Positions 9,400 through 18,541 of a stretch of DNA of 64,000 nt are shown here, piece by piece. Position numbers and translations under genes: made by a program. The number at the start of each line of letters is the position of its first letter. The stretch's first letter is position 1. The DNA is from DATNPX01 sp036702975 (GTDB lineage: Bacteria > Cyanobacteriota > Vampirovibrionia > Obscuribacterales > Obscuribacteraceae), in the NCBI GenBank assembly GCA_036702975.1, contig DATNPX010000043.1:124001-188000 (forward strand), given 5' to 3'. The notes below the pieces were generated by a model. The model made no database searches and was not told the DNA's origin. It saw only the letters and a list, made by a program, of their open reading frames with translations.

Positions 9400-12300
9400 A
9401 TGACGGCCATATCTGCAAAAGATGGCAAAACGGCGCAGCCGGTGGAATCGAATTCTGCCCGGTTTAGCCTCAGCCGTGACGCGGAGGCAGTTGCTCATCT
9501 TGCCAAAGAGGCGTTGGTCTCAGCCGCATATGAGGGTTTGCAGCAACCCGTTACCGCTGTAGCCCAACTGGTCGACCAGGTAGTTCCTCGTGCCGAACTT
9601 GAGAGCAAAGTGCAATTCGTCAGCGCTCAGGAGCCGGCAGCCTTTGGCACCGCCGACTGGCATGCTCAACAATTGGGTGGCGCTGCTGGCCAGATTTTGC
9701 CGTTTTTACTTGCTCGCGCTGGCGCGAAGCCGATTGTGGGGAAGCTATTCGGAGAATCCGAAGAAGCCGTTCTAGCGCTAAAACGAGCACCAATTGGCAT
9801 GTCTATGACAGAAGCAGGGGTGGCTGGATTTATTAACGGCGCGCTCCTAACGCCGACCAATGACCGGCAAAACTTCGTCGCAAGCCGGCTGGTAAATGGC
9901 GCCAACGGTGTAGCTACTATGACGACTTTAACAGCCAGCAGCGTCGGTTTGGCGAAAGTTGCGGAAACGGCACCGCTCCAGAAACTTGGTGTCTCAAAGT
10001 TACTTCTGCATCCTGTTGTGTCTGGTCTTATCTCCGGTGTGCCGGCTGGGCTGGTAGGCTCCGAACTAAGTAGTGGTGAAAGTGAACGCCGGCTCGCCAC
10101 AAGCTCAGAAATTGGTCATTCCATTTACAGTATGTCGATGGTTGGTGGCACATTTGGTGCTATCGGTGGTTTTGCTGCAAAGGCGGGTGTCGAAGGCAAG
10201 TCGATCGGGCCGGAGCCGAGATCAAATCACGCCGTGGAAAATCTCCAGCCGGAGCAAAATCAGGATGCGAAAACACCTAAGACTGAACAAACTCATAGAA
10301 GTACTGACAGTCAGACTATTTCTGTGGTGGCACCGACTTCTGAAAGTAATAGAATTCAAGCACCAGCAGATAAGAGGGCACCTATAGGAATACAACTGGA
10401 GCTGCCCCTCGGTTCGGAGTTTGAATCAAAGGCACTGTATGCGGTGCCTGAATTGAATTCGGTATCAATTTCGAATATTGTGAAGGACGCCGTTGAGCCA
10501 CCTCGCCGAACAGGTACAGGCGTGCCGGAGCAGCTAAGCTTACAGTTCCCTGATCGACTGTCTGCGCAGGGCGAAAAGGCTTATCAGTTGCTAAAAGACC
10601 TGCAGAAGCTGACTCCCGAAGAGACAGAGAAACCTGGTGAACCCGTGACGATGCGCGAAGCGCAGGCGCTTCGCATTCTGTTGGACGAGTGGGTGGAGGG
10701 GGCGCAGCTGCTCTATTCACGATTGTACTATCGCAGCAGAGTTGCGGCGCACATGGCTTGGGAGATCTGGACCGAATCCTCAATGAGTAAACTAGAGGAC
10801 GATATGCCAGGAATTTATGAGCGTGCCTTGATCGCAGGAGATCCTGCGAACAAGCCAACGCCTGAAGACCATGTTGGTGTCTCATATGGAGAGAAGCGCA
10901 TCGGCATTGAGAATCAAGAGGATGCAGCAAAATTCATGGCGATTTGGAAACGGTCTCGTCCGCTGAATAATTGGATCGGCTGGCAAGGAAACTCGGATGC
11001 GGCAACCTTGATGCGGATGGCTCGTTGGAGCCGAATTGATGAAATACCCGATGAGGCGATCAAGCCAATCTCTTCGCGTTACCAATGCACGGAGGAACAG
11101 TTCGGACCAGATACTGACCCACAAACCCTCGTAAAAGCAGCGCAAGGATGGCGGTTTGTGCCCGAAGTGAATACAGAGTTGGCGATCAAGATTGGTGAAA
11201 TGGAGCCGCAGTCTCAATTTTCCGCGTCGCAAGCTTTCAATAAGACGATCGAACACTTCGGTGTTGAGCGAGAAGATGCCGCGAAGCTATTTCTTGGTGA
11301 GAAAGCGGCAGAAGCAGAAGCGTTCATGCTCAAACAGATTGAGGAATTGTCGGGACAGCGAACAAGACTTTTGATCAAGCATGCTAGCCCGGTTTCTCTG
11401 CCAGTGGCTGTTCATAGCCTCCTCTCAGATATTCTGGAGCCACCTCATCGAGTGGCGTTAATTCAGGGATTGAACATGTTCAAGAGACCCACCGAGATTC
11501 TCGCGACTATGGACCCAAGTACCTTTCGTGAAGCTTATGACGCTTTAGTTCGCGACAATCCACACGACAAGGTGGACTGGTCAAAACGCCATTTTTTTTG
11601 GCACGAGCGCAGCGCAGTTGTTTTAGCAACTGTGTTTAAAAGCAATTGGAAAAATTGGCTCGACTCGCAAAGCCGCGCTGGTCGAGACAACTATGATGCA
11701 ACGACCTGGCTGACGGCGAGACCGCCAGCAGCGATCAAAGGTCTTGGTAGCTTCCTTCTGGAAAACAATGCCCGTGCCGTCAATCATCTCGAGCGCATCG
11801 CTGATGCCTGGATGGACATAAAAGACTCGCCAAGCCGCGCTTTCAATGATGTGTTGAATCAGGCTTTGTTGAATCGGTACGAAAAGATAGAGGACCCTGC
11901 TTTTGCAAGGGAAGCCTCTCTTTGGAACGTAAAGGCAGATGACTATCCCCAGTTTGAGAAACGTTATATGGCTTCGAAATCTGTGCCAATGCCATTTCCA
12001 ACAGATCAAGCCTGGAGTGCAGAAGGTCTCACTGGCCGGTTTATTCCGCGTGATGATCCACGTGGTTTATTTGTTGGCGAGCATACTAATTGTTGCCAAC
12101 ATCCTGGTGGTAATGCTGATTCCAGTGCTTGGTACGGGCAAGAGAATCCGAAGTCTGGTTTCTTCATCATTGAAAACGCAAACAAAGATATTGTGGCTCA
12201 GTCTTGGACTGTTGTCACCGATGATGGTGGCTTGATCTTTGACAATGTTGAGGCAAAAGGTCTAGGCAATCAGCAAGGCGCAGCGCTGAGCATATACAAA

Positions 12301-12981
12301 CAGACCGCAGAATCCCTAGCGGGCAAGTTTCACACGATCACAATGGGAGTAAGCAACAGTGATTTGAATGTTGAAAGCCTTCCGTTGGCTGGTAATAAAA
12401 CTCAATTGCTGCCACGAGACTTCTCTGGTTATACCGATGCCGGGATGCAAGTCTTGTTGGCTTCTGCGGAAGAGGCAGCTCCGAAACCGGGACCGCCACC
12501 GATCGTTCGGGGAGCGTTGTCTTTAGATAAGCCGATTATGACGAACATCGCGGAGGAGCGATTCCCTGATGGCTGGACCCACTTGCCCTGGGAACCAGAG
12601 ACACGCGGACTCGTGGTGCAAGATGCTGATGGAAAAGTGCAGGGCTATGCCCTTTATGAACCTAGCAATCACTATATTTCGGACATGGCCGTGCGTGTTA
12701 CTGCCGGTGCTAACTATGGCTACCTGCTTACGACAGGCCTATTCAAAATAATTCGTTCACTTGGCGGTGAATGGAGCGCGGATATGCGCGAGTCGACTTC
12801 CTATCGGATGGTCACCAAAGCTGGCGAGAAAGGGCGGATCAAGATTGTTTCCGACAAAACAACTGACGCTCCGATGGGGAATGAACCGATGCATCATGTT
12901 GTGTTTAAAATTCCGGACACAAGTGATGTGCCTGGTGGAGATGCAGGAAACAGAGAAAAAACGTCGGAGCCTAGACACTAA
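9400..12981 (+). CDS. Large modular protein (1193 aa) with HTNCCQH motif and GNAT-like tail
   Basis: I do not recognise the whole protein. Residues about 75-270 are Gly/Ala-rich with several weakly hydrophobic stretches (for example GAIGGFAAKAG). Residues about 280-400 are polar and low in complexity. A long alpha-helical middle follows. Around residue 889-905 is the striking GLFVGEHTNCCQHPGGNA, followed by SGFFIIENANKDIVAQSW and DNVEAKGLG, a layout reminiscent of PcfJ-like domains of mobile elements. The last about 130 residues (VVQDADGKVQGYALYE, MAVRVTAGANYGYLLTTGLF, MRESTSYRM) resemble a GNAT acyltransferase. There is no signal peptide. It converges on the TPR gene with 11 bases between stops. 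It could be an enzyme or effector; both domain assignments are tentative. Confidence 0.55.
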   Translation: MTAISAKDGKTAQPVESNSARFSLSRDAEAVAHLAKEALVSAAYEGLQQPVTAVAQLVDQVVPRAELESKVQFVSAQEPAAFGTADWHAQQLGGAAGQILPFLLARAGAKPIVGKLFGESEEAVLALKRAPIGMSMTEAGVAGFINGALLTPTNDRQNFVASRLVNGANGVATMTTLTASSVGLAKVAETAPLQKLGVSKLLLHPVVSGLISGVPAGLVGSELSSGESERRLATSSEIGHSIYSMSMVGGTFGAIGGFAAKAGVEGKSIGPEPRSNHAVENLQPEQNQDAKTPKTEQTHRSTDSQTISVVAPTSESNRIQAPADKRAPIGIQLELPLGSEFESKALYAVPELNSVSISNIVKDAVEPPRRTGTGVPEQLSLQFPDRLSAQGEKAYQLLKDLQKLTPEETEKPGEPVTMREAQALRILLDEWVEGAQLLYSRLYYRSRVAAHMAWEIWTESSMSKLEDDMPGIYERALIAGDPANKPTPEDHVGVSYGEKRIGIENQEDAAKFMAIWKRSRPLNNWIGWQGNSDAATLMRMARWSRIDEIPDEAIKPISSRYQCTEEQFGPDTDPQTLVKAAQGWRFVPEVNTELAIKIGEMEPQSQFSASQAFNKTIEHFGVEREDAAKLFLGEKAAEAEAFMLKQIEELSGQRTRLLIKHASPVSLPVAVHSLLSDILEPPHRVALIQGLNMFKRPTEILATMDPSTFREAYDALVRDNPHDKVDWSKRHFFWHERSAVVLATVFKSNWKNWLDSQSRAGRDNYDATTWLTARPPAAIKGLGSFLLENNARAVNHLERIADAWMDIKDSPSRAFNDVLNQALLNRYEKIEDPAFAREASLWNVKADDYPQFEKRYMASKSVPMPFPTDQAWSAEGLTGRFIPRDDPRGLFVGEHTNCCQHPGGNADSSAWYGQENPKSGFFIIENANKDIVAQSWTVVTDDGGLIFDNVEAKGLGNQQGAALSIYKQTAESLAGKFHTITMGVSNSDLNVESLPLAGNKTQLLPRDFSGYTDAGMQVLLASAEEAAPKPGPPPIVRGALSLDKPIMTNIAEERFPDGWTHLPWEPETRGLVVQDADGKVQGYALYEPSNHYISDMAVRVTAGANYGYLLTTGLFKIIRSLGGEWSADMRESTSYRMVTKAGEKGRIKIVSDKTTDAPMGNEPMHHVVFKIPDTSDVPGGDAGNREKTSEPRH

Positions 12982-12992
12982 CTTCTACAATC

Positions 12993-13817
12993 CTACTGAA
13001 ACGTGTTCATCGGATAAGAAATTCGTTGATAAGACTCAGTATTTGGGAGCGCCGGGTCCTCTTCGATTGTCTGTATATTTTGCTCCATTATCGCTGCGCG
13101 CATGCGAAGTCTGCTTGCGTCTGAAGCTCGCCCTTCTTGCTCCAAAAACTTTGCATACTCATTCATCGCGTGTGCTGCTCTGAGGGTTCGGCCAGAACGC
13201 TTTTCGAATACCTCCAGCGCTTGCTTGTAGAGCGCTTCCGCCTTGTCGCTTTCTTTCTGCACGCGGTAGAGATTTGCCAGCGACACCAAGAATTCCTCGA
13301 AGACACCAATTGTCGTCGGCTTGAGGAGAGTCATCCCCTTAACCAGAAGTTTCTCTGCACTCTCAAAGTCACCAAGTTCTTCGTCGACAATTGCACACAA
13401 GCGCATCGCCTCGAATACCTCAGAATGAGCTGGATGATAGCTTTTCTCCTTAATCGCTAGTGAACGCTCCGCTAGTGGTTTTGCGGCTGAGAATTTTTTT
13501 TCTGCGATGTAGAGCCGGCAAAGATGGTCAAGAACAGGAGCCAAACTTCCATGTTCCGGACTAAACATGACCTCAAGTTTTCCCAATGCCTTCAAGAGAT
13601 TTTCACGCGCCGTTTCGAAATCTCCTGCGCAAAACGCTACACATCCTCGCGCATCGAGTAGTTGGGCTGACAATCCGAGGTCCTGAATATTTGCCGCCTC
13701 AGCCAGAGCTTTGTCCAAAATAACCGCTGCAGATTCGTACAATTTTTTCGCTTTCAGGCGCATAGCCTCTTTATACAATTCGCCTATTTCGTATGAAGGA
13801 TTCAATTCGTTCGTCAT
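12993..13817 (-). CDS. Tetratricopeptide-repeat protein
   Basis: A soluble, helical protein of about 274 residues made largely of TPR units, seen as repeated pairs such as AMRLKAKKLYESAAVILDKA, ARENLLKALGKLE, KPLAERSLAIKEKSY and EALYKQALEVFEKRSG spaced at about 40 residues. TPR arrays bind peptides or partner proteins; no catalytic domain is present. The ATG at 13817 is preferred because AGAGGT sits just upstream. An upstream ATG at 13886 would add 23 Arg-rich residues and lacks such a site. No signal peptide, so probably cytoplasmic. Confidence 0.8.
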   Translation of the reverse strand: MTNELNPSYEIGELYKEAMRLKAKKLYESAAVILDKALAEAANIQDLGLSAQLLDARGCVAFCAGDFETARENLLKALGKLEVMFSPEHGSLAPVLDHLCRLYIAEKKFSAAKPLAERSLAIKEKSYHPAHSEVFEAMRLCAIVDEELGDFESAEKLLVKGMTLLKPTTIGVFEEFLVSLANLYRVQKESDKAEALYKQALEVFEKRSGRTLRAAHAMNEYAKFLEQEGRASDASRLRMRAAIMEQNIQTIEEDPALPNTESYQRISYPMNTFQ

Positions 13818-14409
13818 TGTCGTGACCTCTCGTTTGTCTCTGCGGCGCTCACTGCCAGCGATTAGTTCCCCTTCCGAAACGGGCATCTCTGTTCAGTTGC
13901 GCTAGGCTTCGATGTCAGCCGGCAGTCGTGTTTGAGCTAAAGACAAGGCATCGGTTTTCGCAAGATTCGGGAACTTCTATGGAGATTTTTCTCGCCGTTC
14001 TGAAGTTCTGCTTGCATGACAAGCCAATGTGATTAGAAGCGCACTGTTTTCGTGAAAAAAAGTTTGTAAGGTAAACCCTAAGACTTGTTTGTTCAATGGA
14101 AATAGACGAGACCGTCCAGTGTGTGCTTGTAAGTGTATAAATGAAAATGTCCACCCTTATGCGTTGGACATGAAAATCTTACTTGGCTTGGATTTTCGGC
14201 TTTAATGAGATTATCTAATGCATCGATGTTGCGGTATGACCTGGTCTGAGTGTTGGATTTGAGTGACCGAAACTTGTCTCGTAACTAATTTGGGTGATAG
14301 GGAAAACCCCGGGCTATGACCTTTTGGGGTGGTTCCACATCTAGTGTTGACCATATAGGCTGTAATCAACCAGGAATACACGGAAGTCAGATACTTGGAG
14401 AGCACTAGT
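13818..14409. other. Intergenic region with two adjacent hairpins
   Basis: About 590 bases between divergent genes with no believable ORF. Two small perfect inverted repeats sit side by side: ATGTCCA (14147-14153) with TGGACAT (14165-14171), then GAAAATC (14172-14178) with GATTTTC (14191-14197). Further on, a CCCC...GGGG element lies around 14306-14332. These could be leader structure or operator sites for the gene pair starting at 14410; nothing more can be said. Confidence 0.35.
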
Positions 14410-14766
14410 ATGAACGCTTTTGATGCTCGTTCCACGGTCATAGATCCAAAACGTGTCACCAGGTTTTGGCTCGAAAACGTGAGCGCGGTCTATGAACCGC
14501 AGAATCTGTCAGTATCAGGGTTAGAAGAAGAAATAAGTCTATTTGAAAGGAGTCGAACGCTTCGAAGTGCTTTTGAAGAGAAAAGGTTCGACCCGTTTGA
14601 ACCGGTAATCAGATTGGTCAAAGAGGCCGGAGCATTGGTGACATCTATATCCCTCATTTGCAAACATTTTTCAGAGCGGTTTCGAATTCACCGGGCGCAG
14701 CAGCAACAAGCTTCCAAATCATTGAATATGAATAGTAAGAGGCAATATTTATTACACTTCCATTGA
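14410..14766 (+). CDS. Small hypothetical protein upstream of degenerate receiver
   Basis: A 118-residue protein that I do not recognise. It is polar and mostly helical by appearance, with a basic, Gln-rich C-terminus (RIHRAQQQQASKSLN). No signal peptide or membrane segment. The ATG at 14410 is chosen because GGAGAG lies about nine bases upstream; a TTG five codons earlier would overlap that site. It ends 17 bases before the receiver-like gene at 14784, so the two are probably co-transcribed and may act together. Confidence 0.5.
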   Translation: MNAFDARSTVIDPKRVTRFWLENVSAVYEPQNLSVSGLEEEISLFERSRTLRSAFEEKRFDPFEPVIRLVKEAGALVTSISLICKHFSERFRIHRAQQQQASKSLNMNSKRQYLLHFH

Positions 14767-14783
14767 ATGGAGTAAGAGCTACG

Positions 14784-15317
14784 ATGAGAATACAAGTTCT
14801 ACTAGTGGCCGAGTGGCAGATCGACAAAGCTGGATTCCGTTTTATTTTGGGTTCAAGTAACAAGACAGAAGTTATCGGCGAAGCATCGAATGATCTTGGT
14901 ATGGTTGATGCGGCGATACGGTGCGACCCTGATGTAGTTGTTATATGTATTCGCAAGGATGAATTCGTGGACGCAGACATCATTCGGTCAATAAAGCACG
15001 AACTTCCCACTACGAAAATTGTTATCGTTTCCGCTGATCCGAGTTTTGACCAGATTCTGAGTTACCTGACTATCGGAGTTGACGCCTATTGGCTTAAGAA
15101 TATTCCGCAGGACCTCCTTGTGCCGGCGCTGCAAAGTCTTTGCCTGGATATGCCCCGTCTGACGCCGGCTCTTGCCGCGTTTGTTTTTCGGCTCGCCGAA
15201 TCGCAGTTTCCCTGTGTGGCATCGTTGAGCTCAAATGGTTGGCGAGCGCTCAGGCGTCGAAGGAAACAGAATCTGCAAACGAACGTGCCATATGGCTTAG
15301 CCTCTTCATTCCGCTGA
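14784..15317 (+). CDS. Pseudo-receiver protein (NarL/FixJ-like receiver fold, phospho-site lost)
   Basis: Residues 1-115 fit a response-regulator receiver domain: RIQVLLVAEWQ, then VVGEA-like VIGEAS, then PDVVVICIRK, IVIVSA and GVDAYWLKNIPQDLLVPAL. Compared with NarL-type receivers, the acidic pair after strand 1 (usually DD) is AE and the phospho-acceptor Asp (usually LMDLRM) is Cys in VICIRK. The Ser and Lys of the switch are kept. Such receivers are generally not phosphorylated. The C-terminal about 60 residues do not look like a LuxR HTH and end in a basic stretch (RALRRRRKQN), so DNA binding through a standard HTH is unlikely. The ATG at 14784 has GGAG upstream. It may sense another signal or act by protein contact. 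Confidence 0.65.
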   Translation: MRIQVLLVAEWQIDKAGFRFILGSSNKTEVIGEASNDLGMVDAAIRCDPDVVVICIRKDEFVDADIIRSIKHELPTTKIVIVSADPSFDQILSYLTIGVDAYWLKNIPQDLLVPALQSLCLDMPRLTPALAAFVFRLAESQFPCVASLSSNGWRALRRRRKQNLQTNVPYGLASSFR

Positions 15318-15349
15318 AGTCCATTCGAAATTCTGCTTGGCTTATACGC

Positions 15350-16588
15350 CTAGATTGCCGGGTAGGCTTCGAAGGCGAGTGTCGTGTTGTGACCTCCGTA
15401 GCCAAAACTGTTTGAGAGCACGCGTACAACTTTCTTCCTTACCGCCCTGAATGCATGATTCAGTTGGCACTGCGTGTCGACATCTAAGAGGTTTATAGTT
15501 GGCGGAATTGCGTTGTTGAATATCGACAAACAACTGATGGCTGCCTCGATCGCGCCTGCAGAGCCCAGCATGTGTCCGGTCATGGATTTTGTGGCGCTCA
15601 CTACGACTTTGTTTTTGCATTCTTGAAAGAGCCTCGAAATTGCGTTGGCTTCAGCTCTGTCTCCCACGACTGTGGAGGTTGCGTGGGCGTTGATATAATC
15701 CACCTCGGCAGCTGTCCAACTAGCCTGCTCGATTGCTTGTGTCATCGCTCGACGAGCTCCGTCACCGTCTTCTCTTGGAGCAACGATATCGTGCGCATCG
15801 GCGACGCATCCGAAGCCTTTGAGCTCAGCGTATATTCGTGCCTTACGCCTAAGAGCGTGCTCCAATTCCTCGAGAATCATGATGCATGCACCTTCGGACA
15901 TGACGAATCCGTCTCTGTCGTTGTCGAATGGGCGTGAGGCTTGAGCGGGCGCGGCGTTCCGCCCCGACAGAACTCGCGACGAAGCAAAGGCAGCCATACA
16001 CAAGGGCGTGATGGGCGCCTCAGTTCCGCCAGCAAACATGATATCGGCTACACCGAGCTGAATCGTTCTCATTGCATCGCCTATGGCCGAAGCTCCGGTA
16101 GCGCATGCGGTGCTTATGCACGACGAATATCCCGCAGCTTTATGCAGGATCGAAATCCAGCCAGACGGCATGTTGACGATCAGCATCGGAACTGTGAATG
16201 GTGAACAGCGGTCTGGACCACGTTCGAGCATCCGGTAGAAGTTGCTTTCGATGGTGTTGAATCCTCCAGCGGAGGAGCCGACATTGACCCCGACGCGATC
16301 TGGTTGCTCGAAGGTATCGGGCAAGTTTGCATCTTGGCGTGCGAGCATGCTTGCCGCAGCCGCCATTTGGATGAAGCGGTCCATGCGGCTTGCCGTTTTG
16401 ACAGGTAAGAAGTTTTCAGGTTTGAAGTCATGGACTTGGCCTGCAATGTGGCAGTAAGAAAGCGATTTCTCCGCGAAGCCTTTGAGCTTGCTAATAGCTG
16501 ACTGCCCAGAAAGTAGATTTTCGAAGAAGTTTTCGTTTTGCCCGTATGGCGTTATAGCCCCAATACCCGTTACTACGACTCGTTTCAT
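15350..16588 (-). CDS. fabF: Beta-ketoacyl-ACP synthase II (FabF type)
   Basis: Condenses malonyl-ACP with acyl-ACP in fatty acid elongation. The full thiolase-fold KAS pattern is present at normal length (412 residues): nucleophile Cys162 in STACATGASAIGDA, His302 in NAHATSTVVGD, His339 in SMTGHMLGSAGA, and the C-terminal NSFGYGGHN loop. The start at 16588 (MKRVVVTGIG) is the family start and has GGTAAGG upstream; the longer open frame to 16777 adds a non-conserved stretch. No acyl carrier protein or other fab gene is adjacent, so it may be a stand-alone or secondary KAS, possibly for a special lipid or polyketide-like product; that part is inference. Confidence 0.93.
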   Translation of the reverse strand: MKRVVVTGIGAITPYGQNENFFENLLSGQSAISKLKGFAEKSLSYCHIAGQVHDFKPENFLPVKTASRMDRFIQMAAAASMLARQDANLPDTFEQPDRVGVNVGSSAGGFNTIESNFYRMLERGPDRCSPFTVPMLIVNMPSGWISILHKAAGYSSCISTACATGASAIGDAMRTIQLGVADIMFAGGTEAPITPLCMAAFASSRVLSGRNAAPAQASRPFDNDRDGFVMSEGACIMILEELEHALRRKARIYAELKGFGCVADAHDIVAPREDGDGARRAMTQAIEQASWTAAEVDYINAHATSTVVGDRAEANAISRLFQECKNKVVVSATKSMTGHMLGSAGAIEAAISCLSIFNNAIPPTINLLDVDTQCQLNHAFRAVRKKVVRVLSNSFGYGGHNTTLAFEAYPAI

Positions 16589-16809
16589 CCTTGCCTTACC
16601 TTGTGCTAACCGCTTGGATCCGTATTTTAACACGTGGCTTGCAAGTTGCAAGTTTAGCAATATATCTGGGCAATGGGACTTTACAGTGGCGTTGTCATAG
16701 GCTCTAGTTATGGCGAAAAGAAACTTTTGCAGGATGGGCGCTCTCATCATGGCACTGCATTCATGGGTGTTAAGCATGGGTGTTAAGATTGCTCCAGGAG
16801 AGATTTTCT

Positions 16810-17356
16810 ATGTCAAACGATGCTCAGAGCATGGCAGCCAGATGTCTGATTAGACTTTGTAGTCTTGCCGCCGCGGCAGTCATTGCTTTGCCAGCAGTTG
16901 AAAGTGTTGATTGCAAGAGCGGAAAGCACCGATGGTGGTGGCGTTCAAACAAAAGATGTTAATGATTGGTATCGGGACTATAGAGAAGCGCTAATCAACA
17001 ACTTTCATCCTAACGAACGAGGGGCAATCGGTGCTCGAGTGAAGATTCATCACGGGATGGTGCAGGCGGTCGAGTATTTTGGGTTTAACCACAGCATTCC
17101 GTTCTATCAAAATCCTGCCACTATGATTCCTCCCTCAGCCGCTGAAGCCGCCAAATTGCCAGGCTCTGAGGCGAAGATGAAGGAAAATGTCTCGGCTGCC
17201 CTTACGAAGACTGCTAGCGATCTATGCAAAGAATTTCCGTCCGACGCGAATGATGTCGAACTCAAATTTATTTTTGCAGGCGATCCGAACGGAAAAGGAT
17301 ATTGGTGGACCAGCTACTTCTTGATTGACAAAGTAAATTACAAACCGCAGATTTAA
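16810..17356 (+). pseudogene. Secreted TonB-C-like protein, apparent frameshift after the signal peptide
   Basis: Two overlapping frames look like one broken gene. Frame 1 begins with an ATG at 16810 preceded by AGGAG and encodes a good signal peptide (CLIRLCSLAAAAVIALPAVES), but stops at 16962. Frame 2 is open to 17356 and encodes the mature part: DVNDWYRDYREALINNF, then GARVKIHHGMVQAVEY, then ALTKTASDLCKEFP and a final strand LKFIFAGDP, which fits a TonB/TolA C-terminal-like domain. The change of frame lies between about 16895 and 16960. Either a real inactivating indel, a programmed frameshift or a sequence error would explain it. Frame 2 alone has only a TTG start without a good ribosome site. 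Confidence 0.55.
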
Positions 17357-17379
17357 ATTCAACAGTAGTTGCACACTGA

Positions 17380-17413
17380 ATCATACGAAAACCAATATCA
17401 TACGAAGACCAAT
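17380..17413. repeat. 17-bp tandem duplication abutting a stop codon
   Basis: ATCATACGAAAACCAAT (17380-17396) is repeated head to tail at 17397-17413 with a single A-to-G change. The second unit ends at the base before the stop codon of the minus-strand gene that ends at 17414. It fills most of the gap between two convergent genes and looks like a recent slippage duplication. Confidence 0.8.
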
Positions 17414-18541
17414 TTAGTTCGCAAATTCGAGTTGCTTCAAGCCGAATAATACGAGTGCTTGTCTCACCGGTAGTTGTCGGCTCTTCATCAGTTCGTGCAA
17501 AATAAGTGCGCAGCGCAAAAGGTGGTTTTTTTGGTTGAATGCGGCAAATAATACCGTGCACAAGGAATTCTGGTCGTTCGGAATAACTGTATCGTTGCTG
17601 GTGCTCAGTGCTTCTGTCGCTAGGTCCTCTATCTCTGCTTCGAGTGGTGGCAAGTTCCCCTCCACTGGTAAGCGGAGGGCGGTCAAATATTCAGCTGCTC
17701 TCAGAAAATCAATAAGCGTTAAGTCGGCTGCGTTCATTTGAGAATTGATGTACGCTTCGAGTGTGTCGAGCGATAAATTGAGCCGTTTCAACACGTTGCA
17801 ACTTAGTTCGTGATTGACGAGGTTTTGCTGCTCCATCGCATCTATGCGAAAAGCCGCCGCTAGAACTTCGTCCATTTTTCGTTCCGTCGATGCCGGCACT
17901 TTTCTCGGGACATCGGTAGCCCAATCAAGGGGATGGCGAGCAACTTCAGCCTCTTTCAACAGTGTCGCAACGCGATGATATGTGCTACTTGTCCCCTCGT
18001 CTGAGGACGTCACCGTTTGCAATCGAGTTATCGCTTCGTCGCGTTCCAAATTGCCACGTCTTATTTGCGATTGAACCGCAAGTGTAGTATCAATCAGTCG
18101 TTCCGTAGTGAGACTCAGCCCCCGTAAAATTTCACCAATTGGAAGACTGCAAAAATCGCTCATACTGAGCGCCTGGTCAACAGAGTGCTCGGAAATCTTT
18201 CCTGCATCTGAAAGCAGCTCACCAACCCTTGTACGTCTTGTGGTCTGCACATCGATGCCCACCATAATCAGGGCATCCTGTAGTGTCCAGCCTTTTTGGA
18301 CGGCCGCTAAAACTCTGGCCAAGTCCCGCTGTTCGATAGCGTCTTCATGCATGAGCGCTCTTGTTTCCAAGACTGCGCGCAACTGGCTGTCTGAGATGCA
18401 GTCGAGCATCACGAAGCACTTGCTTATAGGAAAGCCTGTGAACGTGGAAAGTCGTTTCGCATGACGCAAATCTCTGTCTGAAACGAAATCAAACGCGCAC
18501 AAAAAGTCTTCCAATGAGCTGTGCTTTGTGATTAGCGGCAT
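17414..18541 (-). CDS. Protein with MshEN/GspE-N-like helical modules
   Basis: A 375-residue soluble protein that I do not recognise as a named family. Several segments follow the pattern of the N-terminal module of type II/IV pilus ATPases (MshEN/GspE-N): VGELLSDAGKISEHSVDQAL, then a short linker and GEILRGLSLTTERLIDTTL. The related pattern IGEIL/V...GxIT...L..AL appears two to three times. No ATPase domain is attached. In pilus ATPases such modules can bind c-di-GMP. A second protein of the same style lies at 53740. A role in signalling or regulation is conceivable but unproven. It converges on the frameshifted TonB-C-like gene. Confidence 0.5.
   Translation of the reverse strand: MPLITKHSSLEDFLCAFDFVSDRDLRHAKRLSTFTGFPISKCFVMLDCISDSQLRAVLETRALMHEDAIEQRDLARVLAAVQKGWTLQDALIMVGIDVQTTRRTRVGELLSDAGKISEHSVDQALSMSDFCSLPIGEILRGLSLTTERLIDTTLAVQSQIRRGNLERDEAITRLQTVTSSDEGTSSTYHRVATLLKEAEVARHPLDWATDVPRKVPASTERKMDEVLAAAFRIDAMEQQNLVNHELSCNVLKRLNLSLDTLEAYINSQMNAADLTLIDFLRAAEYLTALRLPVEGNLPPLEAEIEDLATEALSTSNDTVIPNDQNSLCTVLFAAFNQKNHLLRCALILHELMKSRQLPVRQALVLFGLKQLEFAN

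Noticed and set aside
16865..17356. Frame 2 as an independent cytosolic gene from a TTG start
   Set aside because: No good ribosome site, and the overlapping frame 1 supplies the missing signal peptide; a broken single gene is the simpler reading.
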